A model generated the notes under the pieces. That model ran no database searches and was not told where the DNA came from. It saw nothing but the letters and a program-made list of their open reading frames with translations. Made by a program: the position numbers and the translations under genes. Positions 1 through 6,729 of a stretch of DNA of 7,502 bases are shown here, in pieces. Position 1 is the first letter of the stretch; each line of letters opens with the position of its first letter. The stretch is taken from NCBI GenBank assembly GCA_029863035.1, contig JAOTWH010000108.1:1-7502 (forward strand), given 5' to 3'. This DNA is from Acidimicrobiia bacterium. GTDB lineage: Bacteria; Actinomycetota; Acidimicrobiia; UBA5794; JAOTWH01.

Positions 1-1
1 C

Positions 2-29
2 GTTTCTCGTTTCTAGTTTCTAGTTTCTA
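2..29. repeat. Four tandem copies of a 7-bp unit GTTTCT(A/C)
   Basis: Four head-to-tail copies of GTTTCTC, GTTTCTC-type variant and GTTTCTA are read from position 2; the first two end in C and the last two in A. The array reaches the window edge and may extend beyond it. Its low GC contrasts with the surrounding sequence. No function is evident; it lies in apparently non-coding DNA beyond the operon end. Confidence 0.8.
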
Positions 30-213
30 GATCGCTCACCAGCACAGGAGCTCCCAACGCGGAAACGTTGTTGGTGCTGGGCAGCTGGGCCGCAGCGTTC
101 AACGCGGCAGCGGGGTTGGCACTAGGCGAGCACGGCGTGCGAGCCACGACTATGACTGGATGGAGGCGGCAGCACGGAGTCTGCTCCGGCCCAGTTCACG
201 AAATGTTATGCCA

Positions 214-228
214 CCGCCGGAGCGGCGG
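214..228 (-). terminator. GC-rich hairpin just after rplQ, possible terminator
   Basis: A perfect 6-bp inverted repeat (CCGCCG / CGGCGG, 3-nt loop) begins 11 nt past the rplQ stop, where the cluster would be expected to end. There is no T-run after it on the minus strand (TGGCATAACATTTCG), so it lacks the second half of a classical intrinsic terminator. It could be a weak or L-shaped terminator, as suggested for some high-GC bacteria, or a 3'-end stabiliser. Confidence 0.3.
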
Positions 229-238
229 CCCAAAGAAA

Positions 239-589
239 TCAGACCAATTCGATGATCGCCAGTTCGGCGCCGTCGCCGCGGCGGGGACCCACCTTGGTGA
301 TACGGGTATAGCCGCCGGGTCGCTCGGTGTAGCGGGGCGCTACTTCGTCGAACAACTTGGTGACTACCTCGGTGTCGTGGATCTTGCGCATCACCTGTCG
401 CCTCGCCGACAGGTCTCCCTTGCCGGCCATCGTGATGAGCTTCTCCACATAAGGGCGAAGGGTCTTGGCTTTGGCCACCGTCGTGGTGAGGCTCTCCTCC
501 CAGATGAGCGACGCCGCCAGATTGGCGAGCATCAGCCGCTGGTGGGCAGGGCCCGAACCGAGTTTGGGGCCTCTACGAGGTCGGGGCAT
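239..589 (-). CDS. rplQ: 50S ribosomal protein L17 (bL17)
   Basis: This 116-residue protein is L17, located near the polypeptide exit tunnel. The family signature is clear: [20 protein letters not shown], then [36 protein letters not shown], and a C-terminus [20 protein letters not shown]. The start is the ATG at 589, with GGAGG 9 nt upstream. The frame is open further upstream inside rpoA, but that part has no L17 similarity. The gene overlaps the 3' end of rpoA by 17 nt. It is the last recognisable gene of the cluster; truA, which often follows, is not present in the remaining 238 nt. Confidence 0.96.
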   Translation of the reverse strand: MPRPRRGPKLGSGPAHQRLMLANLAASLIWEESLTTTVAKAKTLRPYVEKLITMAGKGDLSARRQVMRKIHDTEVVTKLFDEVAPRYTERPGGYTRITKVGPRRGDGAELAIIELV

Positions 590-1610
590 CGACGACCGCC
601 TCCAACGACTCGGGAGCCTCTGTCGGTTCCATCCGGTGCTCATCGCCCTCAAGATCGGTGCTGCGCGAATCGTCTCCATCGCGCGCCGAGCGCAGCGACA
701 AGCCGAGATCGTCCAGCTTGGCAGTGACCTCTTCCAGGCTCTTGTGACCGAAATTGGTGATCTTCAAGAGATCCTCCTCGGTCTGCAGCACCAGTTCGCC
801 AACGGTCTGAATCTGGGCACGGCGCAGGCAGTTGCGGGGGCGCTCGGACAGGTCGAGGGCCTCAATGGGGAGGTCGAGGTCTGGGGAGGTCGATTCTGCC
901 TCGACCACGTCGCCCAGTTGGAGGCCGATGCCATCACCGAAGTCAGCGAACAACCCGAGCAACTCACGCAGGGTCTTGCCTGCCGAGGACACTGCTTCCT
1001 TCGGATCGATGGAACCATCCGTCTCGACGTCGAGCACCAGCTTGTCGAAGTTCGTCATCTGCCCCACCTGAGTGCTGTCCACCCGGTAGGCGACTTTGCG
1101 GACAGGCGAGAAGATCGAATCGATCGGGATGACGCCGATAACGTCGCCTTTCTTGTTCTTGTCTGCTGAGCGATAGCCAACCCCTCGCTCGAGCGTCATC
1201 TCCACCTCGAGACGACCCGAACTGGAAAGCGTGGCGATGTGATGGTCGGGGTTGACAATCTCTACGCCGGGCGGCAGTTTGACGTCCTTACCGGTGGCCT
1301 CGCCCTTGCCCTTGGCAGAGAGATACAACGTCTGGGGCTCCTCGACTTCCACCCGGAACACGAGTTGTTTCATGTTGAGAATGATGTCGACAACATCCTC
1401 CACCACACCTGGGACCGTGGCGAACTCATGCTGCACCCCCTCTATGCGAATCGAGGTGATGGCGGCACCAGGGATCCGACCAAGCAGCGTGCGCCGCAGA
1501 GTGTTGCCGAGCGTGTAGCCGAAACCTGGCTCAAGCGGGTCTGCGATGAACCGCGACCGGATCTTGGTGACGGACTCTTCTTCTATCTGTGGGCGCTGAA
1601 CGATGAGCAT
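573..1610 (-). CDS. rpoA: RNA polymerase alpha subunit
   Basis: This 345-residue protein dimerises to seed RNA polymerase assembly and contacts upstream promoter DNA and activators. The N-terminal domain shows [21 protein letters not shown], the dimerisation helix, then [17 protein letters not shown] and [14 protein letters not shown]. The C-terminal domain spans about 247-306, with [14 protein letters not shown] and [10 protein letters not shown]. The Arg at about 257 aligns with E. coli R265, used in UP-element contact. A 39-residue acidic tail follows ([10 protein letters not shown]...EAVVDAPTS). AGAGGA lies 7 nt before the ATG, which is 11 nt after the rpsD stop. The stop lies inside rplQ (17-nt overlap). 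Confidence 0.97.
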   Translation of the reverse strand: MLIVQRPQIEEESVTKIRSRFIADPLEPGFGYTLGNTLRRTLLGRIPGAAITSIRIEGVQHEFATVPGVVEDVVDIILNMKQLVFRVEVEEPQTLYLSAKGKGEATGKDVKLPPGVEIVNPDHHIATLSSSGRLEVEMTLERGVGYRSADKNKKGDVIGVIPIDSIFSPVRKVAYRVDSTQVGQMTNFDKLVLDVETDGSIDPKEAVSSAGKTLRELLGLFADFGDGIGLQLGDVVEAESTSPDLDLPIEALDLSERPRNCLRRAQIQTVGELVLQTEEDLLKITNFGHKSLEEVTAKLDDLGLSLRSARDGDDSRSTDLEGDEHRMEPTEAPESLEAVVDAPTS

Positions 1611-1621
1611 TTGGAGTTCCT

Positions 1622-2248
1622 CTACTTCGAATACAGCTCGACGATGAGCTGCTCCTGAACTGGCGTATCGATTTGGGCTCGGCTCGGGAGATCGGAAATG
1701 GTGATCTCTTTAGCCTCGGTATCCACCGCAAGCCACTCGGGCACGATCCGCTCTCCGGCGGTATCGAGTGAAAGGACGATTGGAAGAATATTGCGGGAGC
1801 GCTCCTTGAGCACGACCTTGTCCCCCGGCCTCACCCGGTAAGAGGGAACGTCGACCTTGCGGCCGTTGACGTGAAAGTGGCCGTGGGTCACGAGCTGGCG
1901 AGCCTGGCTGCGGGAAGCCGCCATGGTGGAGCGGTACACGACGTTGTCCAGCCGGGTCTCGAGCATCTGCAGCAGTTGCTCGCCGGTAACGCCTTTGCGC
2001 TGGGCTGCCTCGCGGTAGTAACGCCGGAACTGGCGCTCCAACACGCCGTAGATGCGACGCGCCTTCTGCTTCTCACGAAGCTGAATGAGGTATTGCGTCT
2101 CGCGCATGCGACCTCGGCCATGCTCTCCTGGTGGGTAGGGCCGCTTGTCTACTGAGCACTTGGACGAGGTGCAGCGACTGCCCTTGAGAAAGAGCTTCTC
2201 GCGCTCTCTACGGCACAACTTGCAAACTGATCCTGTGTATCGAGCCAT
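1622..2248 (-). CDS. rpsD: 30S ribosomal protein S4 (uS4), zinc-binding form
   Basis: This 208-residue protein is S4, a primary 16S rRNA binder that nucleates 30S assembly and represses its own operon in E. coli. The N-terminus MARYTGSVCKLC carries a zinc site with C9, C12, C26 and C31, matching the spacing of the Thermus protein. KRPYPPGEHGRGR and QLREKQKARRIYGVLERQF follow. The RNA-binding S4 domain (TRLDNVVYRSTMAASRSQAR, HGHFHVNGRKVDVPSYRVRP) lies in the C-terminal half. An upstream in-frame ATG at 2287 would add 13 residues unlike the family and lies inside rpsK, so I start at MARYTG, 8 nt after the rpsK stop. The ribosome binding site is weak (GAGG about 15 nt away). Confidence 0.96.
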   Translation of the reverse strand: MARYTGSVCKLCRREREKLFLKGSRCTSSKCSVDKRPYPPGEHGRGRMRETQYLIQLREKQKARRIYGVLERQFRRYYREAAQRKGVTGEQLLQMLETRLDNVVYRSTMAASRSQARQLVTHGHFHVNGRKVDVPSYRVRPGDKVVLKERSRNILPIVLSLDTAGERIVPEWLAVDTEAKEITISDLPSRAQIDTPVQEQLIVELYSK

Positions 2249-2256
2249 AGGCGGAC

Positions 2257-2919
2257 TCAGCTTCCTCTTCTCTTCTTGGGGCGGCATCCGTTATGGGGCG
2301 TCGGGGTGAGATCTTTGACCCCGGTGACTTCCATGCCCATCACCTGCAGGGTGCGGATGGCGGTCTCACGGCCGGAGCCAGAACCGCGCACCACCACGTC
2401 GAGCTTGCGGATGCCGACCTCACCTGCCTTACGAGCTGCTTGCTCGGCGGCAACCTGTGCGGCGTAAGGAGTCGACTTGCGCGATCCCTTGAAACCAACG
2501 GAACCGCCAGACGTCCACGCGATGGAATTCCCTGAGAGGTCGGTTATCGAGATGATCGTGTTGTTGAAGCTGGCCTTGATGTGAGCCTGGCCATGCGACA
2601 GGCTGCGCTTGCCGCGCCGCGACACGCGCTCGGGCGGTACTTCGCCCTCGCCTTCCGCTGCCGCGTCTTCCACGGCCGCGCCTTGCGGTGCGGGGGCTTG
2701 CGGTGCGGCGGCGTCGGACTCAGCAGAATCAGGGGCCGGTTCGCCGGTGTCATCTGCCTCGGTTGTCGCGAACTCTGCAACAGCCTCAGTCTCTGGCGCG
2801 ACCGGTTCGGTGGCCTCGGCCGAAACAGCCTCAGCCTCGACAGTTTCGGTCGCCTCGGGTGGAGCCGGAGCCTCGGCGTCTTGTGGGGCGTCGGATTCTG
2901 GGGTGCGGTCGTCGGTCAT
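2257..2919 (-). CDS. rpsK: 30S ribosomal protein S11 (uS11) with long acidic N-terminal extension
   Basis: This 220-residue protein has two parts. Residues about 101-220 are a normal S11 core of the 30S platform: [33 protein letters not shown], the [15 protein letters not shown] stretch and a C-terminal [14 protein letters not shown]. Residues 1 to about 98 are a low-complexity Ala/Pro/Glu/Asp/Thr-rich segment with 28 acidic residues and only two Arg, and are probably disordered. Family members are usually near 130 residues. The long form is supported by an ATGA overlap with rpsM and by an unbroken frame. An alternative GTG (2625-2623) would give a conventional-length S11 but has no Shine-Dalgarno and would leave an untranslated gap of about 290 nt in a packed operon. 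S11 identity is certain; the start is likely. Confidence 0.93.
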   Translation of the reverse strand: MTDDRTPESDAPQDAEAPAPPEATETVEAEAVSAEATEPVAPETEAVAEFATTEADDTGEPAPDSAESDAAAPQAPAPQGAAVEDAAAEGEGEVPPERVSRRGKRSLSHGQAHIKASFNNTIISITDLSGNSIAWTSGGSVGFKGSRKSTPYAAQVAAEQAARKAGEVGIRKLDVVVRGSGSGRETAIRTLQVMGMEVTGVKDLTPTPHNGCRPKKRRGS

Positions 2920-3296
2920 ACCTTGGTTACCTTCTTCGACCCGGCAACAGCCTGACGCTTGCCCTTGCGCTGACGAGCGTTGGTGTGGGTGCGTTGGCCA
3001 CGTACAGGCAAGCCCTTGCGGTGGCGCACGCCCTGGTAGCTGCCGATCTCTACCTTGCGCTTGATGTTCTGGGTCGTTTCGCGGCGTAGGTCACCTTCCA
3101 CCTGGAAGTTGTCCTCGATGAAGCTGCGGATCTTGACGACCTCGTCATCGGTGAGGTCGGCCACCTTGCGGTCGAGATCGAGGTCGAGCTGGTCACAGAT
3201 GACGCGGGCCCTGCTACGGCCGAGGCCGTATACGTAGGTGAGTCCGATTTCGAGCCTCTTCTCCCTCGGGAGATCAACTCCAGCGATTCTTGCCAT
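2916..3296 (-). CDS. rpsM: 30S ribosomal protein S13 (uS13)
   Basis: This 126-residue protein is S13 of the 30S head, which contacts the P-site tRNA and forms bridges to the 50S. It opens with [14 protein letters not shown], then [11 protein letters not shown], the helix-two-turn-helix region. The hallmark [17 protein letters not shown] and the basic C-terminal tail [17 protein letters not shown] follow. The length is usual. It begins 3 nt after rpmJ, and its TGA overlaps the rpsK ATG (ATGA), which fixes the start of the unusually long rpsK. Confidence 0.97.
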   Translation of the reverse strand: MARIAGVDLPREKRLEIGLTYVYGLGRSRARVICDQLDLDLDRKVADLTDDEVVKIRSFIEDNFQVEGDLRRETTQNIKRKVEIGSYQGVRHRKGLPVRGQRTHTNARQRKGKRQAVAGSKKVTKV

Positions 3297-3299
3297 TAA

Positions 3300-3413
3300 C
3301 TATCCCTGTCTCTGCTTATGACGCGGGTTGGAACAGACCACCCAGACGCGCCGATGCCGGCGGATGATCCGGCATTTCTCGCACATCCTCTTCGCAGAAG
3401 GTTTCACCTTCAT
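3300..3413 (-). CDS. rpmJ: 50S ribosomal protein L36 (bL36), zinc-binding form
   Basis: This 37-residue protein is L36, the smallest large-subunit protein. It starts [19 protein letters not shown] and ends PRHKQRQG. The zinc-ribbon ligands are all present: C11, C14, C27 and H32 (C-X2-C-X12-C-X4-H). It is therefore the zinc-dependent (C+) type, not the Cys-free paralogue induced under zinc starvation in some bacteria. A GGAAG lies 4 nt before the ATG. The stop is followed by only TTA before the rpsM ATG. The length is exactly typical. Confidence 0.96.
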   Translation of the reverse strand: MKVKPSAKRMCEKCRIIRRHRRVWVVCSNPRHKQRQG

Positions 3414-3592
3414 TGGTCTTCCATCCCAGGGGCGAGCGCCAGTACACACCTGGCTGATGGCGACCGCAGACGAGCTTCACTTGTGATAAGCGGCCCGACG
3501 ACGGTCTTCGACCCCACAAATCGTCAGTAATTGCCACGAAAAACTACGGCCCGCGTAAAGGCCGCCAAAATAGGATAGCTTGCGAACTGGCC
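3414..3592 (-). other. Leader / intergenic region before rpmJ, without infA
   Basis: This 179-nt gap is the longest between genes here. It holds the -10 element and hairpin described separately, a second small hairpin (GGTC-GAA-GACC), and a CCAGG...CCTGG pairing close to rpmJ. No frame resembles initiation factor IF-1, and a full infA (about 72 codons) would not fit. A role as a regulatory leader for the alpha-type cluster is plausible because S4 autoregulates that operon in E. coli, but I see no recognisable S4-type pseudoknot and cannot test for one. Confidence 0.5.
3539..3565 (-). terminator. Candidate intrinsic terminator or attenuator after map
   Basis: On the minus strand CGGCC (3564-3560) pairs with GGCCG (3551-3547) around an 8-nt loop, with a possible extra G-U pair at the base. 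After TAG comes a run of five T (3543-3539). The stem is short and the T-run is displaced by three bases, so it may be partial or conditional. It would act on transcripts reading out of map, 29 nt past its stop. If the nearby promoter is real, the hairpin would also form the 5' end of that new transcript. Confidence 0.35.
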
Positions 3593-3601
3593 TTACGACA
3601 A
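3572..3601 (-). promoter_or_regulatory. Candidate sigma-70-type promoter for the rpmJ-rplQ unit
   Basis: TTGTCG (3601-3596) and TATCCT (3577-3572) are separated by 18 nt, a good match to actinobacterial housekeeping promoters (TTGNCN, TANNNT). The pair sits at the end of map, directly before the longest intergenic gap in the window. Predicted transcription would start near 3565 and leave a leader of about 150 nt before rpmJ. This is pattern matching by eye; no transcript evidence is available. Confidence 0.42.
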
Positions 3602-4369
3602 GTCGCCTGCCGTCTCAGAGACGGTTTGGGCAGTAAGAACCAGGGGTCCGTCGGCTGTTACGGCGATGGTGTGCTCGAAGTGGGCCGACCACTCTCCATC
3701 GGCGGTGACCACTGTCCATCCGTCATCAAGTGTGCGGGTTTCTGGCCCGCCCAGATTGAACATTGGCTCGATGCAGATCGCCATGCCCTCTTTGAGTTTC
3801 ATGCCTTTGCCGGCAACTCCATAGTTGGGCACCTGGGGCTCCTCGTGCATTTCGTTGCCGATCCCGTGTCCGATGTACTCACGAACCACTCCCAGCCCCA
3901 CACGGTCGGCCACAGCCGCCACAGCTGCGCCGATGTCGCCCAACCTCGCCCCCGCTTGGACCTGGGCGATCCCGGCCCGCAGCGCCTCCTCGGTTGCCGA
4001 CACCAGCTCGGCCACCCGCGGCAGCACATCCCCGACGGCGAACGTGATGGCTGCATCGGCGTGCCAACCTTCGTGGATGGCGCCGGCGTCCACCGAGATG
4101 ATGTCGCCCTCGGCGATCTGACGGTCACTTGGTATGCCGTGGACGATGACTTCGTTGGGCGAGGTGCAGATAGTTGCCGGGTATCCGTGATATCCCAGAA
4201 ACGATGGTGCCATGTTGGCGGCGCGGATGATGTCGGCGCCGATCGTGTCGAGCTCTCTCATCGACACGCCCACGGCGGCTGCTTCGCGAACGGTTGCGAG
4301 CACCTCGGCCACCACTGCCCCTGCAGCCGCCATCTTGGCAAAATCCTCTGCTGTCTTGATCGTGATCAT
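3593..4369 (-). CDS. map: Type I methionine aminopeptidase
   Basis: This 258-residue enzyme removes the initiator Met from nascent proteins at the ribosome exit. All metal-ligand and catalytic residues of the family are present: H77, D94 (SVDAG), D105 (HADAA), H168 (YIGHGIG), H175, E201 (CIEPMF) and E232 (HFEHT). The spacing is identical to the E. coli enzyme, shifted by three residues. It lacks the long N-terminal zinc-finger or SH3-binding extension seen in some type Ic enzymes and starts almost directly with the fold. The start overlaps adk (ATGA); no clear Shine-Dalgarno is visible, consistent with coupling. The gene ends with TAA, and a promoter-like -35 hexamer overlaps its last codons. 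Confidence 0.97.
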   Translation of the reverse strand: MITIKTAEDFAKMAAAGAVVAEVLATVREAAAVGVSMRELDTIGADIIRAANMAPSFLGYHGYPATICTSPNEVIVHGIPSDRQIAEGDIISVDAGAIHEGWHADAAITFAVGDVLPRVAELVSATEEALRAGIAQVQAGARLGDIGAAVAAVADRVGLGVVREYIGHGIGNEMHEEPQVPNYGVAGKGMKLKEGMAICIEPMFNLGGPETRTLDDGWTVVTADGEWSAHFEHTIAVTADGPLVLTAQTVSETAGDLS

Positions 4370-4917
4370 TGGCTGAGGGTCAAAGTTACGCGGGCGAATA
4401 CGTCATCCATGGCACCCACTCCGTCAACTCGGGCCAGGGCGCCGGCCGTGTCGTATCTGTCGATGAGGGGCGCGGTTTGCTCTTGGTAAATGCTCAGCCG
4501 ATTGCGCACGGCCTGCTCGGTGTCGTCTGCCCGTCCTCTTCCCATCAGCCGGGCCACCAGCTCATCTTCTGGCACATCGAGGTATATCGCCACCTCGATC
4601 GCGTCATCCCCTGCCGCGGCCGATAGCGCCTCTGCCTGGGGGGCATTGCGGGGGAAACCATCAAGGACATACCCGCATGCTGCGTCCTCCTCAGCGATGC
4701 GCTCGGCCACCATGGCCACCACGATGTCGTCGGGGACCAGATCTCCCGCCTCCATGATCGACTGCGCCTCGTTGCCAAGCTCGGTGCCGCGCTCAACGTG
4801 ATCACGCAGCATGACGCCGGTCGAGATATGAGGTATGCCGAGCGCCCGTGCGATGCGTTCGGCTTGAGTGCCCTTCCCGGCACCGGGCGGGCCGAGAAGG
4901 AGAAGCCTGCGGCCCAT
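4366..4917 (-). CDS. adk: Adenylate kinase, short-LID type
   Basis: This 183-residue cytosolic enzyme interconverts ATP + AMP and 2 ADP. The P-loop GPPGAGKGT is at residues 9-17. The AMP-binding region includes STG at 32-34, and DGFPR is at 86-90. The LID is short, with GRGRADDT at 126-133 followed by RNR and YQEQTAPL. It has no Cys4 zinc site and lacks the longer insert of the E. coli enzyme. This short form is known from Mycobacterium tuberculosis and other actinobacteria. The open frame runs further upstream inside secY in another frame, but homology begins at the ATG that overlaps the secY stop, so that ATG is the start. The end overlaps map by 4 nt (ATGA). Confidence 0.96.
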   Translation of the reverse strand: MGRRLLLLGPPGAGKGTQAERIARALGIPHISTGVMLRDHVERGTELGNEAQSIMEAGDLVPDDIVVAMVAERIAEEDAACGYVLDGFPRNAPQAEALSAAAGDDAIEVAIYLDVPEDELVARLMGRGRADDTEQAVRNRLSIYQEQTAPLIDRYDTAGALARVDGVGAMDDVFARVTLTLSQ

Positions 4918-6227
4918 CAGCTGAGGAACCCCTCGTAGTTGCGCATCATGAGCTGGCTCTCGATCTGCCTCATGGTCTCGAGGGCAACGCCCACCACGAT
5001 GAGAAGGGAGATACCGCTGAAGCCGATCTGCATATCCCAAAAGGCGGCAAGGATGTTGGGCAACACCGCGACCGACGCCAGGTACAGCGAGCCGGGCAAG
5101 GTGATGCGGCTGAGGATGTGTTCGAGATGCTCGGCGGTCTGGCGCCCAGGCCGAATGCCGGGAATGAAGCCACCCTGGCGCTGGATCTGGTCGGCTTGAC
5201 GGACCGGATCGAATTGGATCGCCGTGTAGAAGTATGTGAAGAACACGATCAACAAGAAGAAGCTGATGATGTACCACGGGTTGCTCACATTAAGCAGGTT
5301 GTTGTTCAAGAAATCGCGGAAGCCCTGCCATGGGATCGAGGTCGAGATCAATGCCGGGAAGAACAGCACGGAGGAAGCGAAGATGACGGGGATCACGCCT
5401 GCTGTGTTGACCTTGAGCGGTATGTAGGTGCTCTGGCCTCCCAGAACGCGTCTACCCCGAACGCGCTTGGAGAACGAGATAGGTATTCGCCTCTGCCCCT
5501 GATCGATGAAGATGATGCCAACGACCAGCGCCAGGAACATCAACATGATGGTCCAGAAGCGCAACGGCGACGAGTTGGGATCGCTACGGATGATGGCGAA
5601 CTGAGCCGGCATCTGGCTGATGATGTTCACGAAGATGATCAAGGACATCCCGTTGCCGATGCCGCGCTGGGTGATCAACTCTCCAAGCCACATGACGAAG
5701 GCGGTGCCCGCCGTGAACGTGGTCACGATGAGGATCACCCGGCCCGAGGTGTAATCGGGAATGAGGTCGAGCCCGTTGGTCAACCCACCCGTGTTGCCTG
5801 CGGCGGCGCCGCCACCATTGTGGAACAGGAATGTGAGGCCGGTCGATTGCAGTAGAGCAAGAACGACGGTCAGGTAACGGGTCCACTGTGTGATCACCTT
5901 GCGGCCGCTCTCGCCTTCGTCCTGAAGGGTCTGGAGTCGAGGGATGACAACCGCCAGCAACTGCATGATGATCGAGGATGTGATGTAGGGCATGATCCCC
6001 AGACCCAACACCGACAGCTGCTCCAAGGCCCCACCGGAGAACAGGCTCAGAAGGCCCAACACCCCACCGGCCTCGGCTTGGTCGGCGAATAGCTGAACCT
6101 GATCCAGATCGACACCCGGGACCGGGATAGATGCTCCCAGTCGATACACAGCGAAAATCATGATGGTGAAGAGGATCTTCTTGCGGAGATCCGCGATCCG
6201 GAACATGTTCCGATAGACGGACAGCAT
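4917..6227 (-). CDS. secY: Preprotein translocase channel subunit SecY
   Basis: This 436-residue multi-spanning membrane protein is the pore of the Sec translocon, working with SecE, SecG and the SecA motor (none encoded in the window). The N-terminus (MLSVYRNMFRIADLRKKILF) resembles actinobacterial SecY, and the first membrane segment carries YRLGASIPVPGVD. About ten hydrophobic segments follow. The cytosolic loops that contact SecA and ribosomes are visible: RRIPISFSKRVRGRR, and the hallmark GGFIPGIRPGRQTAEHL. The length is standard. The start is supported by GGAG 10 nt upstream and by an in-frame stop two codons before it. The TGA overlaps the adk ATG by one base (TGATG), so the two are likely coupled. 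Confidence 0.97.
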   Translation of the reverse strand: MLSVYRNMFRIADLRKKILFTIMIFAVYRLGASIPVPGVDLDQVQLFADQAEAGGVLGLLSLFSGGALEQLSVLGLGIMPYITSSIIMQLLAVVIPRLQTLQDEGESGRKVITQWTRYLTVVLALLQSTGLTFLFHNGGGAAAGNTGGLTNGLDLIPDYTSGRVILIVTTFTAGTAFVMWLGELITQRGIGNGMSLIIFVNIISQMPAQFAIIRSDPNSSPLRFWTIMLMFLALVVGIIFIDQGQRRIPISFSKRVRGRRVLGGQSTYIPLKVNTAGVIPVIFASSVLFFPALISTSIPWQGFRDFLNNNLLNVSNPWYIISFFLLIVFFTYFYTAIQFDPVRQADQIQRQGGFIPGIRPGRQTAEHLEHILSRITLPGSLYLASVAVLPNILAAFWDMQIGFSGISLLIVVGVALETMRQIESQLMMRNYEGFLS

Positions 6228-6291
6228 TAGCTAACTACTCCGTTTTCAGCGAGACCGAGCGACCTTAACCCCATGCGGTCCATAGCGGGAG

Positions 6292-6729
6292 TCACTCGAC
6301 AACTTCCGTCGAGCCGCCGGCGGCCATGATCTTCTCAACCGCACCCAGGCTGAAAGCGTGGGCTTTCACGGTGAGGGCGTGGCCGATGTCGCCTTCGGCC
6401 AACACCTTGACCCGTCCCCGCTTCTTGACCATGCCACGCTGGCGCAGGTCGTCGGGGGTTACGGTCGATCCGACGTCGAACTCGGCCAACCGGCCGACGT
6501 TGACCAGGGCGAAATACTCCTTGTTGCGGTTACGGAACCCCTTCAGCTTGCGGGTCCGGCGGTACAGCGGCATCTGGCCGCCCTCGAAGTGGGCGGGCAC
6601 CTTGCTGCGAGCCTTTTGGCCCTTGGTGCCGCGGCCCGCGGTCTTGCCGCGCTTGCCCCCTTCTCCCCGCCCGACACGGGTGGGCGGTTTCTTCGATCCG
6701 GGAGCGGGACGGAGGTGATGCAGCTTCAT
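6292..6729 (-). CDS. rplO: 50S ribosomal protein L15 (uL15)
   Basis: This 145-residue protein is L15, a late-assembling large-subunit protein with a long basic N-terminal extension that threads into 23S rRNA. The N-terminus [14 protein letters not shown] and the Gly/Arg/Lys-rich RVGRGEGGKRGKTAGRGTKG are hallmarks. FEGGQMPLYRRTRKLKGF and the C-terminal globular part ending in GAVEKIMAAGGS complete the family pattern. The length is normal. Its start overlaps the rpmD stop (ATGA). After its TGA there are 64 nt before secY, the first real gap in this run of genes. Confidence 0.97.
   Translation of the reverse strand: MKLHHLRPAPGSKKPPTRVGRGEGGKRGKTAGRGTKGQKARSKVPAHFEGGQMPLYRRTRKLKGFRNRNKEYFALVNVGRLAEFDVGSTVTPDDLRQRGMVKKRGRVKVLAEGDIGHALTVKAHAFSLGAVEKIMAAGGSTEVVE

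Larger units (their letters stand above)
1..238. other. Non-coding tail downstream of rplQ
   Basis: I find no recognisable protein or RNA gene here. It contains the hairpin near rplQ, a CAACG...CGTTG inverted repeat at 55-70, and the heptamer array. Short open frames exist on both strands, but none resembles truA or any other family I know, and none has a convincing ribosome binding site. Confidence 0.55.

Noticed and set aside
13..147. 44-codon minus-strand frame downstream of rplQ with an Ala/Asn/Pro-rich product
   Set aside because: It needs a GTG start without a Shine-Dalgarno, ends inside the heptamer repeat, and resembles no family I know. A chance frame in GC-rich DNA is more likely.
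590..679. Upstream extension of rplQ by 30 residues
   Set aside because: It lies inside rpoA, has no L17 similarity, and the internal ATG at 589 has GGAGG at proper spacing.
68..727. 219-codon plus-strand open frame antisense to rplQ and the end of rpoA
   Set aside because: It is a shadow frame opposite conserved genes, starts at TTG and has low-complexity Arg/Pro-rich translation typical of the complement of GC-rich coding DNA.
2249..2287. Upstream ATG that would give rpsD 13 extra residues
   Set aside because: The added segment is the end of rpsK in another frame and is unlike S4 N-termini, which start at MARYTG.
2581..3089. Several plus-strand open frames opposite rpsK and rpsM
   Set aside because: They are complements of the low-complexity GC-rich extension and of rpsM. 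None has a credible start or recognisable family.
3316..3537. 73-codon minus-strand open frame in the map/rpmJ gap, considered as a divergent infA
   Set aside because: It begins with GTG without a ribosome binding site, has none of the IF-1 signatures (for example a central ELENGH-like stretch), and its second half is simply rpmJ read in the wrong frame.
4918..5277. In-frame upstream extension of adk to 303 residues
   Set aside because: The added 120 residues are secY read in another frame. Adenylate kinase homology begins at the ATG overlapping the secY stop.
4848..5855. 335-codon plus-strand open frame antisense to secY and adk
   Set aside because: The opposite strand is unmistakably secY/adk. 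The His/Glu/Asp-rich composition is what antisense of a membrane protein gene gives, and no domain is recognisable.
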